A stretch of DNA of 44,194 bases. Source: a virus. Shown here piece after piece: positions 35,963 through 43,290 of the stretch. Below the pieces are notes generated by a model. The model saw only the letters and a list, made by a program, of their open reading frames with translations. It did not search any database and had not been told where the DNA came from. Within the stretch, counting starts at the first letter, position 1; each line of letters begins with the position of its first letter. The translations under genes were made by a program, and so were the position numbers. The stretch lies in IMG/VR virus record IMGVR_UViG_3300010413_000085, positions 1-44,194 of that record, one strand, 5' to 3'.

Positions 35963-36882
35963 TACGTCACCTCTGGCGGATTGCAGCTAGGACATCGCCG
36001 CTGATGAAAGCGGACGGCTCCCAGCGCACCCCGTTCCGTCTTCTTGGTGAAGGTCTTCCCGCACCGGGCCGTCTCGGTGAAGCTCATGGGTGCCTGGATC
36101 TCTGGCTTCTCCTCGGGCTCGACCGAAGCAGGCTTCGCTTCCTTCTCCATGGGCTTTGCGGTCAGAAGAGCCACCTGCTTGCTGTGCGCCTCGGGGCTTA
36201 GATCCCCGGCCTGAAGCATGGAGTTCAGAAGCTCCAGCTTGGAGGCAATCCCATCACTGCCGGAGTTCTTCGCGATCCCGAGGGTGGATTCCACCTCGGC
36301 AATCTCGTATGGCTTCATCTTCGCCCTGAGCTTCGGATCGGCATAGGAGGCAGTGAGAATCTCCAGTCTCTCCTTGTCGAGCTTCTCTCCGTCCCGGCTG
36401 TAGAATGAATCGGGACGTGCCCCGGCCGTCTCGTGCGGGGCGTAGTTCACGGGGACGAACTTCTTGGGGTTCGTCGGGTCCACCTGCACCGCGACAAAGC
36501 GGACTGGATCCGGAATGTCGTAGTCGGGCTGTCCACCCACCATCTTTCCCTTCAGATCGGGCTGCAACCGAACCAGCTCCCGAAAATACTCCTCGTACCA
36601 CTGGATGTGGAGCTTTCGGAAGTTCAGCTCGTCCACCACCTCTCCGTCGTACCCGATGGCCCATCTCCGCTCGATTGGGACCTGACCCACCGTGAAGGGC
36701 TTCCCACAGGAGAGAATCGGCTCTCCCTTGTGCTTCACCACGATATCCTTGTTCGGGTGGTCGTTGTAGAACGACGGGACCATCCCTCGGACGTGCTCGT
36801 CCTCCAGCACGACGAAGATGCCGTGCTTGGGGTGGGCGAGATCCTGAAGGCTCTCCTCTCCGGGAAACGGGGCTGAACTCAT
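35962..36882 (-). CDS. Hypothetical structural 306-aa protein with C-terminal zinc motif
   Basis: AAGGAGAATCAGC precedes ATG 36882. The N-terminal third has beta segments (GIFVVLEDEHVRGMVPSFYN), the middle is helical, and residues about 225-260 are Pro/Glu/Lys-rich. The C-terminus has CGKTFTKKTERGALGAVRFH followed by RCPSC, a C2HC-like zinc site. It may be a head or connector protein with a zinc-bound tail. It is unassigned. Confidence 0.7.
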   Translation of the reverse strand: MSSAPFPGEESLQDLAHPKHGIFVVLEDEHVRGMVPSFYNDHPNKDIVVKHKGEPILSCGKPFTVGQVPIERRWAIGYDGEVVDELNFRKLHIQWYEEYFRELVRLQPDLKGKMVGGQPDYDIPDPVRFVAVQVDPTNPKKFVPVNYAPHETAGARPDSFYSRDGEKLDKERLEILTASYADPKLRAKMKPYEIAEVESTLGIAKNSGSDGIASKLELLNSMLQAGDLSPEAHSKQVALLTAKPMEKEAKPASVEPEEKPEIQAPMSFTETARCGKTFTKKTERGALGAVRFHQRRCPSCNPPEVT

Positions 36883-36893
36883 GCTGATTCTCC

Positions 36894-37538
36894 TTATTCG
36901 TACCCGTAGCGCTCCGCCATCTCGCGGACTCTCGCTGCGGATGCGTAATCGATCTTCTCCATGTCCTCCCAGCTCATCGGAACGGGCTTAGTTGGCCCAT
37001 CCACCTGAGACCCGTAATCACGGTTGATCGGAGGAATTTCCGACCCTTCTGGAAGGCTCAGAAGCTCGCAGATTCTGGGCCAGACCGAATCGATCTCTTC
37101 GATCCTGAAGAAAAGATCGATCTTCTCGTTCTTCTCGATCATCTCGTTCCACGCAACCCAGAAGAGCATCGCGCGAAGCTCCTTCGGGAAGAGCCCAGAA
37201 GAAATCCCGGTATGCCGCTCCTGCCAGCACCATACCGTTCCAGGAAAATGACGGTTGGCAAGAGAGGGAATCACCTTCCTGGGATCCCTCACGAAATGCC
37301 AGACCTGCTCGAACTCAAAATGGCTCCTGTGCTGCTGGCTCTCGTCGTTCGTGTCGTTGTACCAGTGGTGGCCTGGATACCAGCAATCCTCTACGGCAAA
37401 AAACATTCCAACGGTTCCATCACGCTTGATTCCCTCGTGCCCTACCTTGATTCCGCAGTTGCGAAGGATCTTCACGAGATAGCGGGTTCCGCTTCGCCCA
37501 GTAGCCAGACCGAGCAGTTTGTGGTGGCTCTTCTCCAT
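36894..37538 (-). CDS. Sulfotransferase-like protein, 214 aa
   Basis: The start ATG 37538 has AAAGAGG upstream; longer frames run into a hairpin and the upstream gene. The N-terminus (LLGLATGRSGTRYLVKIL) matches the 5'-phosphosulfate-binding loop, and WHFVRDPRKVIPSLANRHF matches the 3'-phosphate-binding segment of PAPS-dependent sulfotransferases. Conserved residues are Gly-x-x-Gly-Thr and Arg-Asp-Pro. The enzyme would transfer sulfate to a carbohydrate or protein. In a capsid operon it might modify a virion component or host glycan. Family membership is fairly firm; the substrate is unknown. Confidence 0.75.
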   Translation of the reverse strand: MEKSHHKLLGLATGRSGTRYLVKILRNCGIKVGHEGIKRDGTVGMFFAVEDCWYPGHHWYNDTNDESQQHRSHFEFEQVWHFVRDPRKVIPSLANRHFPGTVWCWQERHTGISSGLFPKELRAMLFWVAWNEMIEKNEKIDLFFRIEEIDSVWPRICELLSLPEGSEIPPINRDYGSQVDGPTKPVPMSWEDMEKIDYASAARVREMAERYGYE

Positions 37539-37614
37539 GTCTGGCCTCTTTGTTGCCGCTACGAGCGCAGGATTATAGCGAGTGCTTCCAAGGGCCACGT
37601 AGGAAATGGGAGCC

Positions 37615-37634
37615 GAGCCGGGTTGACCCGGCTC
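37615..37634 (-). terminator. Hairpin between decoration-like and sulfotransferase genes
   Basis: GAGCCGGG/CCCGGCTC (8 bp) closes a 4-base loop TTGA on the plus strand (TCAA on the transcribed strand), in the 128-base gap 37539-37666. No U-run follows, so it may act as a weak terminator, attenuator or 3'-end stabiliser for the highly expressed capsid messages. Confidence 0.5.
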
Positions 37635-37666
37635 CCAATCCTTCTTCTCTGCGAATCCAGGCATCC

Positions 37667-38407
37667 CTACGGAGCGATCTGGAGGAAGACAGGCTGGTAC
37701 TCGTCGATCGTCCCGGTGTAAAGCTCCGTACCGATGATGCACTCCGCCACGGCGTCCTGGGCCTCGCACTGCCCGGCAGTCGTTCCGGAAGTCAGGAGAG
37801 AGCCGATCGCACTGGCCTCATCCTGCCACACCGCAGCGACTCCCCACGTCTGGCACCAGAAGAACTGCTTCGTAGTGCTCCCCGCTGCGACTGCCACGTT
37901 CGAGACGCCGCACGGGAAGTGGGTCTGGCCGGACGCCGCGATCACGACATCCGCCCACGGGTTCTTCATCAGCATGACGGTCGTTCCTGCAGCCGTTGCC
38001 ACGCAGATCGGATCCTTCAGCGTCAGCGTCGAAGCCGTGGTGGCCGCGATGGCGGCATGCGAGGCGATCTTGTATGTGATCCCCTCACCCGTGTCGTCGA
38101 TCACGACCATGTAGCCACCCGCGAAGTCATTCGCGGATGCCGTTCCGGAACCGGACGTGTACGAGATCTCGGTAGTCCCGATCGTCTCCGCTCCGATCAC
38201 CAGATCCTCAAACCCGGCCAGCAGAACTTCCGACATCAGAAGGTTGCCAGCCACGATCGCCACGCCAGAGTTTCTGGCGTAGTAGTAGACCCGGCCATCC
38301 GATAGAGCCGCTCTGGTTCCGACCTCGTGGGACTGCGTGGAGCCGGTATCCCAGATCCCCTGCCCAGAGGCCATACCGTTCGCAAGAATGGGATAAGGCC
38401 CTGCCAT
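37667..38407 (-). CDS. Capsid decoration-like protein, 246 aa
   Basis: It follows the major capsid gene. The N-terminus (NGMASGQGIWDTGSTQSHEV) and the many beta strands with Thr/Ala/Gly (GYMVVIDDTGEGITYKIASH, ASTLTLKDPICVATAAGTTV) resemble head decoration or capsid-associated proteins of podoviruses. Such proteins bind the capsid surface and stabilise it. Other structural roles cannot be excluded. Confidence 0.65.
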   Translation of the reverse strand: MAGPYPILANGMASGQGIWDTGSTQSHEVGTRAALSDGRVYYYARNSGVAIVAGNLLMSEVLLAGFEDLVIGAETIGTTEISYTSGSGTASANDFAGGYMVVIDDTGEGITYKIASHAAIAATTASTLTLKDPICVATAAGTTVMLMKNPWADVVIAASGQTHFPCGVSNVAVAAGSTTKQFFWCQTWGVAAVWQDEASAIGSLLTSGTTAGQCEAQDAVAECIIGTELYTGTIDEYQPVFLQIAP

Positions 38408-38478
38408 GATTCATCTCCTTATTGCTGTGCAGGCGGTCCCGCACATTTCCTACGCGGCTGATTCCGCGAGGAGTTGCC

Positions 38479-39488
38479 TCAGTCGGTGATCGACGTGAGC
38501 TTGTTGTTTCCGTATCTCCGGTTCCCGATCGTCAGGGCGCAGGTCACTTCGAGCGGCCTCACCATGACGTTCTGGTTGCTCGACGGCTTCCAGTCGCCGA
38601 ACGAAAAGTCCGCGCCTTCGAGTACGCGGAACTTGATCCCGTTGTTGTCCGAAACCCGTACCATGTAGAGGTATCCGGACCCTTGAAGGCCAGGGCATTG
38701 AATGAGCCGTCGGCCACCCGGACAGCCCCCGCGAAGCGCTCCTGGGGCTGAAGTACGCCTTCGTAGCGTTCGTGGGTCGGGTAATCCGTGATGATGGCAT
38801 CGGGCTGGATCATCCCTTCACTGGCGTTGTTGAAGCAGGTCCGCATGTCGGCCAGACCCTGCGCCGCGAAGCTCCCGCTTGCGAAGCTGATCGAGCCGGC
38901 GACGGTTCCTCTTGCGGAGACGCCACGCGAGTTGTAGTTCGTGTAGCTCGCTCCGGAGAGGCCCTGGATCGTGTCGTTCGCGGAGATCAGATCGTCGATC
39001 GGAGTGATGGCATTGGCCGCTGCGGTCGTGGCATGGATGTCATCCGCCACGAGATCCGCGAGCGCCAGCATCACGCTGACCGTCTGGTCCTCCAGGAACG
39101 AAGCCATCGCGGCCTCACCGCGGTTCACCCGCAGATCGTGCTCCGAGACGACGAGCGCGTGGTTGTAGAAACGCCAGTTGGCGCGTGCGAACCGCGTGTT
39201 GTCGTCCGGGCTCACGGTGTGCGTGTCGAAACCGCTGCCTGCCCGCTTGGCCCCAGAGTGAGCACCGAGGCGAACCCTGTGGCTCACATCGATGCCTCCG
39301 GTCTGGGTGACGTGACCAGCCCCTCTCAGCCTCACCCCGCCGAAATCGCCGAGCGTCTGGTCGGCGAAGATGGCGAGCGAAGGAGAGTTGCTGAACACAT
39401 GGTCGATGTTGTCGCGGAGAATGACGTTCGTGGTGAACGCGAACTCCCGCCAGTTGCTGTTCGTGAAATCGAGTGCAGCAACGCCCAT
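38479..39488 (-). CDS. Major capsid protein, C-terminus in the -1 frame
   Basis: The 0-frame ORF runs from ATG 39488 (GGAGGAAAC upstream) to a stop at 38559. After Gly270 (38681-38679) it turns into a low-quality sequence. The -1 frame continues with SGYLYMVRVSDNNGIKF and ends near EVTCALTIGNRRYGNNKL, a typical capsid C-terminus. Re-reading one T at GGT/TCC joins the two into 336 residues without any odd residue. The body has the expected capsid character (VRLGAHSGAKRAGSGFD, then helices such as MLALADLVADDIHATTAAAN). The junction is either a true -1 frameshift or a one-base deletion in the data. It is the shell protein by position and composition. Confidence 0.85.
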
Positions 39489-39527
39489 TTCAGTTTCCTC
39501 CGAATCGAATCCGGAAGGAGCAATCCG

Positions 39528-40436
39528 CTAGATCTTGTCCGGGTTCGCCTTGGCGTATCGCAACGCATTCAGCGCGCCCTTCACCTCTGCGGGAGGCTCC
39601 TTGCCCGTGGTCGAGAGGCCAGACGGAACGTCCGTCCTGAACCCATCGACTCTCTTCTGATCGTGGAGGCGCTTGCGTTCTCCCAGCTGGAAGCGAACCT
39701 CTTTCGGAACGAACTTCCACGCCACGGCTTCCACCGTGTCGTAAGCCGTCGGATTCTGAAGGCTCCGAAGCAGCGCGAGTCCTTGCTCGTTGTTCCCCCA
39801 TTGCCTTGCCTGGGAACCCATTCCCTGCTTCACCTTCTCGAACTCGTCCGGCTTCAGGAAGTTCTCCTGAGCGAACCGCTCCAAGTGATTCTGCAATGCC
39901 GCACTGCCCGTGCTCTGCGTGAGACCTGCTGTCTCTTCTCGGACCCGTTTCAGCTCCGTTCTCAGCTCACGGATCTCACGCTGCTCGTCGGTCAGATACT
40001 CGTCCTCGATCTCGGATGCGTTCTGCGAGTTTCCGTCCGGAATCATGCCTGTCCTCTCCAGTCCCAGAACCTTGTCTTGCAGGTTCGGGTGGGATCTCAA
40101 CGCGAAGTAGTTCGTGACGGCTGCCGCGATCATTTCCGGTGTGAGACCCTGAGAGAGAAGGCTCCGGATGGCTTCGCTGTCCTCACCTGTCGATTGGGAG
40201 AGCTTGCGGACCTCTGCCTCCATCTTGTCGGCGCGACTCTGGTGCTTGCGAACCTCTTCCGCCGCAAAGTCGCCGCCTGCTCGGATTCGACCGAGGTAGT
40301 CCTGGGAACCCTGATCCCCAGTGCTAGGCGTAATCTGAGACGCATCCACCTGATCTCCGGGAATGGACTCACCACTCCCCGGTCCAGGCGTCACACCCTC
40401 CAACCCCACGCCAGGGGTAGGCTCTGCTGCCGACAT
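39528..40436 (-). CDS. Scaffolding protein, 302 aa
   Basis: The start ATG 40436 has TAGGAGG upstream; an in-frame ATG at 40499 lacks this. The product is Pro/Gly-rich at the N-terminus, then helical and highly charged, with acidic stretches (DKMEAEVRKLSQSTGEDSEA, EIEDEYLTDEQREIRELRTE), and ends in a basic C-terminal segment (EVRFQLGERKRLHDQKRV). A charged helical protein immediately before the capsid gene is the usual scaffold. It organises prohead assembly and leaves before packaging. Confidence 0.8.
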   Translation of the reverse strand: MSAAEPTPGVGLEGVTPGPGSGESIPGDQVDASQITPSTGDQGSQDYLGRIRAGGDFAAEEVRKHQSRADKMEAEVRKLSQSTGEDSEAIRSLLSQGLTPEMIAAAVTNYFALRSHPNLQDKVLGLERTGMIPDGNSQNASEIEDEYLTDEQREIRELRTELKRVREETAGLTQSTGSAALQNHLERFAQENFLKPDEFEKVKQGMGSQARQWGNNEQGLALLRSLQNPTAYDTVEAVAWKFVPKEVRFQLGERKRLHDQKRVDGFRTDVPSGLSTTGKEPPAEVKGALNALRYAKANPDKI

Positions 40437-40497
40437 GGAACCTCCTACATCGGTGTAAGTGACGGCAAAAGAAAAGACGGCTCTCGGGCTTTCGTCC

Positions 40498-40526
40498 AAG
40501 AAGCCGCCTTCTAGAAGGCTTCTTTT
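40498..40526 (+). other. Palindromic hairpin with XbaI-site core
   Basis: GCCTTCTAGAAGGC (40506-40519) is a perfect palindrome, with outer AAGAA (40498-40502) and TTCTT (40520-40524) pairing around a GCC bulge. A TTTT run follows on the plus strand (40523-40526). On the late strand it lies in the 147-base gap 40437-40583 before the scaffold gene. It could be an RNA processing or attenuation site. Confidence 0.45.
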
Positions 40527-40583
40527 GCCGCTCGCGCCCCGGGCGTCCCCGAGGCGATCGAGATTGTCTACCGCGCTCTCGCG

Positions 40584-41045
40584 CTATCCAACCATTCCTC
40601 CCTGATTTCCTTGCATCAGGAGCTGCAAAATCATGTCCAGGGAAAGCTGGTGCCGTTGCCCAAGGCCGGCCAGTGGGTTTCCCTGAGGTGCGGCCATCGG
40701 GACGAACTGCGGAAGATCGAACGGTGTCGGTGTCGCAACCTGACCCATAGGAGTCGGGTACGTGAAGCTGTACTGACCGATCGGAACTGGGCTCGGGTAG
40801 AAGCCTTGAGAGGTATCGTAGGCGTTCTCGTCCTGCTTCCCGAACTCCTTCTCGATCTGGCTCTTCAGCCCCTTGTTCGAGGGCTTCTTCGGCTTCTTCT
40901 TCCCGGTTCGCACGTCCTCCGCGTGCTTCTCCTCCATCATGCGCTCTTTACGCATCTCCTCGTCGAAATACTGCTGGAAGGTTCCCAGATCCTTCTGGGC
41001 CTCTCCAGAGAGAAGCATCGCTAGGGCGGTCGAATCCGGCATCAT
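40584..41045 (-). CDS. Hypothetical 153-aa late protein
   Basis: ATGATG start with GAAGGGG upstream. The N-terminal half is helical and charged (LGTFQQYFDEEMRKERMMEE, then lysine-rich TGKKKPKKPSNKGLKS). The C-terminal half is Pro/Gln-rich and flexible (VPIGQYSFTYPTPMGQVATP, ending QLLMQGNQGGMVG). It may be a minor structural or scaffold-linked protein. No family is assigned. Confidence 0.65.
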   Translation of the reverse strand: MMPDSTALAMLLSGEAQKDLGTFQQYFDEEMRKERMMEEKHAEDVRTGKKKPKKPSNKGLKSQIEKEFGKQDENAYDTSQGFYPSPVPIGQYSFTYPTPMGQVATPTPFDLPQFVPMAAPQGNPLAGLGQRHQLSLDMILQLLMQGNQGGMVG

Positions 41046-41070
41046 CTGACCCCTTCAGGCTCTGCGCACG

Positions 41071-41229
41071 TCAGTCCGTGTATCCCATCTGCTTGAGAAG
41101 TTTCCGCGTGTTCTTGTTCGCACCCATCGTCTGCGTCACGTCCCGCCGAATGGTCTTGGGCTTGTAGCCACGCTTCGGCTCCGTGATCTGGATCTTTCCG
41201 CGCTTTCCCTGTATCATTCCCTTAGCCAT
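41071..41229 (-). CDS. 52-aa basic protein
   Basis: AGGAGAACGAT precedes the ATG at 41229. The product is strongly basic (MAKGMIQGKRGKIQITEPKR, then NKNTRKLLKQMGYTD). It overlaps the FmdB-like gene by 8 bases. Small basic proteins in late operons may bind DNA in the head, but no motif confirms it. A longer frame to 41400 overlaps the neighbour and is not used. Confidence 0.6.
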   Translation of the reverse strand: MAKGMIQGKRGKIQITEPKRGYKPKTIRRDVTQTMGANKNTRKLLKQMGYTD

Positions 41230-41566
41230 ATCGTTCTCCTGTGCTCTCGCGGTGCTTCTGCCCCGCGTAGCTGAAGCCGGTTCTCTTGATCGAAAGATCC
41301 GGACGGGCTCCATGCTCCTTGTCTCCCTTCGGATGGTATCCGAGGTCGCGCATGGCCCGTTCCTTGTCTCGCTGCGAAGAGTGCCATTCTCCGGTTGCAT
41401 CGCTGTACTGAGGAGTCCCGAAGAGATCGGTCGTCATCTTGGACGGAACCCAGACCGTCTTGCCTCCACAGAGCGGGCACTTCGGGTATTCGTGGTTCTC
41501 GATCACCACGTCCAGCTGGATCGTCGCACAGCGCGTACAGCGGATGTCGTGGAGGGTTCGCGTCAT
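41222..41566 (-). CDS. FmdB-like zinc-ribbon protein
   Basis: The 114-residue protein starts with a zinc ribbon, IRCTRCATIQLDVV followed by YPKCPLCGGKTVWVP, the FmdB-type CxxC...CxxC pattern. The rest is charged with a flexible end (SYAGQKHRESTGERYG). Zinc ribbons of this type are frequent next to portal genes in short-tailed phages and may help assembly or regulation. It overlaps the portal stop by 4 bases. Confidence 0.8.
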   Translation of the reverse strand: MTRTLHDIRCTRCATIQLDVVIENHEYPKCPLCGGKTVWVPSKMTTDLFGTPQYSDATGEWHSSQRDKERAMRDLGYHPKGDKEHGARPDLSIKRTGFSYAGQKHRESTGERYG

Positions 41567-43290
41567 TGCGGTCTCCCTCCCTGCGAGAAGATCGCAAGCG
41601 CAGCCGGGTCGATCTTCATCCCTTCCGGGCTCTCCTGCATCGGGTTCGCAATCTGCTGCTCGGCCTGCTGCGCCTTCTGCTGGCTCAGGTACTCCCTCGG
41701 ATTCTTGCCGCGCGCCACGAAGTAGTCCTCGTAGGGCTTCGCGACGTTGCAGATCTGCATCCCGAGCTGCGTGGAAACCACCTGGATGTCGGCCAGCGCC
41801 TCGGCGGATTTCTGCTGGTGGCTGTCCGGACGGGTCGAGCCGACCACGATCTTGTAGTCGAGATCCTCGGAGAGATCTTCCGGACTGACGCGAACGAAGT
41901 CCTCCGCACCCGGTCCCACCACCGGGATCAGCTCCTCCTCCATCGTCACCGCACGCCGGCCGTGCATGTAGTTCCGGACGCTGGAGGTGATGAACTTCTC
42001 AAACGCCTGCTGGTTCCGAAGCGTATGGATGTCGGATCCCACCTGGACCTGCGCGGCCTCCTGGGCCGTCTCGACATTGATCCGCTGTGCCCGGTCCATC
42101 TGGGACTGCCCGATGGTCTCCCGGAAGTCGCGCTCCAGCAGCTCGTTGTAGGGGATCAACTCCTGCGGGAAGCCTCCGGCGCGAATCTCCTGGATCACCT
42201 CGGAGGCCACGCCGTTCACCTCCAGGATCTCCAGCACCTCGGAGTCCTCCAGCTTGTCCAGCTCGTCCTCATCCATCCCGCCCTTCTGAGCGGCAATGAT
42301 CCGGCGCGTGTTCCGGGCGATGATCGACATGATGGTACGGAGACGATTCAGTTCCAGCTGGATCGGAATGGCCTCCTCCATCACCGGAACCGGGAAGGGA
42401 GAGTCCATCTGCTCGTTCACGGCGAGGATATCCACCGGAAGATGCTCCCAGGGAAGCGGCCAGTCAGCCTGCTCCCGGACGGGGCCGGAGACCTCATCAT
42501 CGAGCGTCATCTGGAACCACGTCCGTTCCCAGATCTCATAGACGGAGTAGATCTCGATCAGGTCCCCCCAGTCCTCGTTCCGCTCATCGAGCAGCCCCGG
42601 ATCCCGCATGTGCTTGTACGCCTGCGAGACGTTCGGAGCGAGCCCCTTCTTCACGACCATCCCGGGCGTATTCTCGATCTGCTCCTCGGTCATCAGGTTC
42701 CGGAAGGCTACCCAGCGAAGCTCTCCATCGTTGTGCCAGGAGCTTGCCAGAGGATCGAGCAGGCAGTCCCACATCGGGATCCGCTTGATCCACGGACGAT
42801 TCCGCTTGGCAGGACGATACAGCTCCAGGAGCTTCCCGTTCTTTCCGATGTAGGCGTCATCCGGCGTGAACCCATGCCGGCAGATCCCGATCGGAGCGAA
42901 GAAGTGGTCTCGAAGAGAAGCGTTCCACTGACGCATGAAGTTCAGCTCTTCGATGTCGTAGTTCACGAGCTTTGCGGCCTTCGGAGCCGACATCACCGCT
43001 CGATCGCTGCGCGGGAAGACCTGCACCTCCGGGTCTCGTGCGGCCACCTGAGCCTGGAGTGTATTCGCTCCGGAAAAGACCTTGTTGATCGTGACCAACT
43101 CGCCAGTGCTGAGACCGAGAAGGGGCTTCACCAGCCCCCAGTGGTTCCCCCGGTACATCTCCAGAAGGATCCGCATCGCGGACATCTGGCTGTTCCCGAT
43201 GATCCCCTTCTCGGTCCAGACATCCCGGGCGTGCTTCAGGCGCACGCGCCAGCGATCGAAATCCTTCTGGGAGAGCTTGGAATCAGGCAC
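41563..43290 (-). CDS. Portal protein, 575 aa
   Basis: The portal forms the dodecameric ring for DNA entry and exit and binds terminase. The GTG start at 43290 overlaps the terL stop. The N-terminal helix region (LSQKDFDRWRVRLKHARDVW), a beta core with YDIEELNFMRQWNASLRDHF, and the middle segment MEEAIPIQLELNRLRTIMSI (the long central helix of portals) are all as expected. The C-terminus is Gln/Ala-rich (YLSQQKAQQAEQQIANP). Size and order after terL support it strongly. Confidence 0.88.
   Translation of the reverse strand: MPDSKLSQKDFDRWRVRLKHARDVWTEKGIIGNSQMSAMRILLEMYRGNHWGLVKPLLGLSTGELVTINKVFSGANTLQAQVAARDPEVQVFPRSDRAVMSAPKAAKLVNYDIEELNFMRQWNASLRDHFFAPIGICRHGFTPDDAYIGKNGKLLELYRPAKRNRPWIKRIPMWDCLLDPLASSWHNDGELRWVAFRNLMTEEQIENTPGMVVKKGLAPNVSQAYKHMRDPGLLDERNEDWGDLIEIYSVYEIWERTWFQMTLDDEVSGPVREQADWPLPWEHLPVDILAVNEQMDSPFPVPVMEEAIPIQLELNRLRTIMSIIARNTRRIIAAQKGGMDEDELDKLEDSEVLEILEVNGVASEVIQEIRAGGFPQELIPYNELLERDFRETIGQSQMDRAQRINVETAQEAAQVQVGSDIHTLRNQQAFEKFITSSVRNYMHGRRAVTMEEELIPVVGPGAEDFVRVSPEDLSEDLDYKIVVGSTRPDSHQQKSAEALADIQVVSTQLGMQICNVAKPYEDYFVARGKNPREYLSQQKAQQAEQQIANPMQESPEGMKIDPAALAIFSQGGRPQ

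Noticed and set aside
37539-37769. Longer start for the sulfotransferase-like protein
   Set aside because: The extra residues run through the 37615-37634 hairpin and into the upstream gene, and the only good ribosome-binding site is before ATG 37538.
38772-40514. Open frame of 580 codons on the plus strand
   Set aside because: It lies opposite the scaffold and capsid genes, crosses their boundary, has no motif and is Arg/His/Val-rich as expected for the complement of GC-rich coding DNA.
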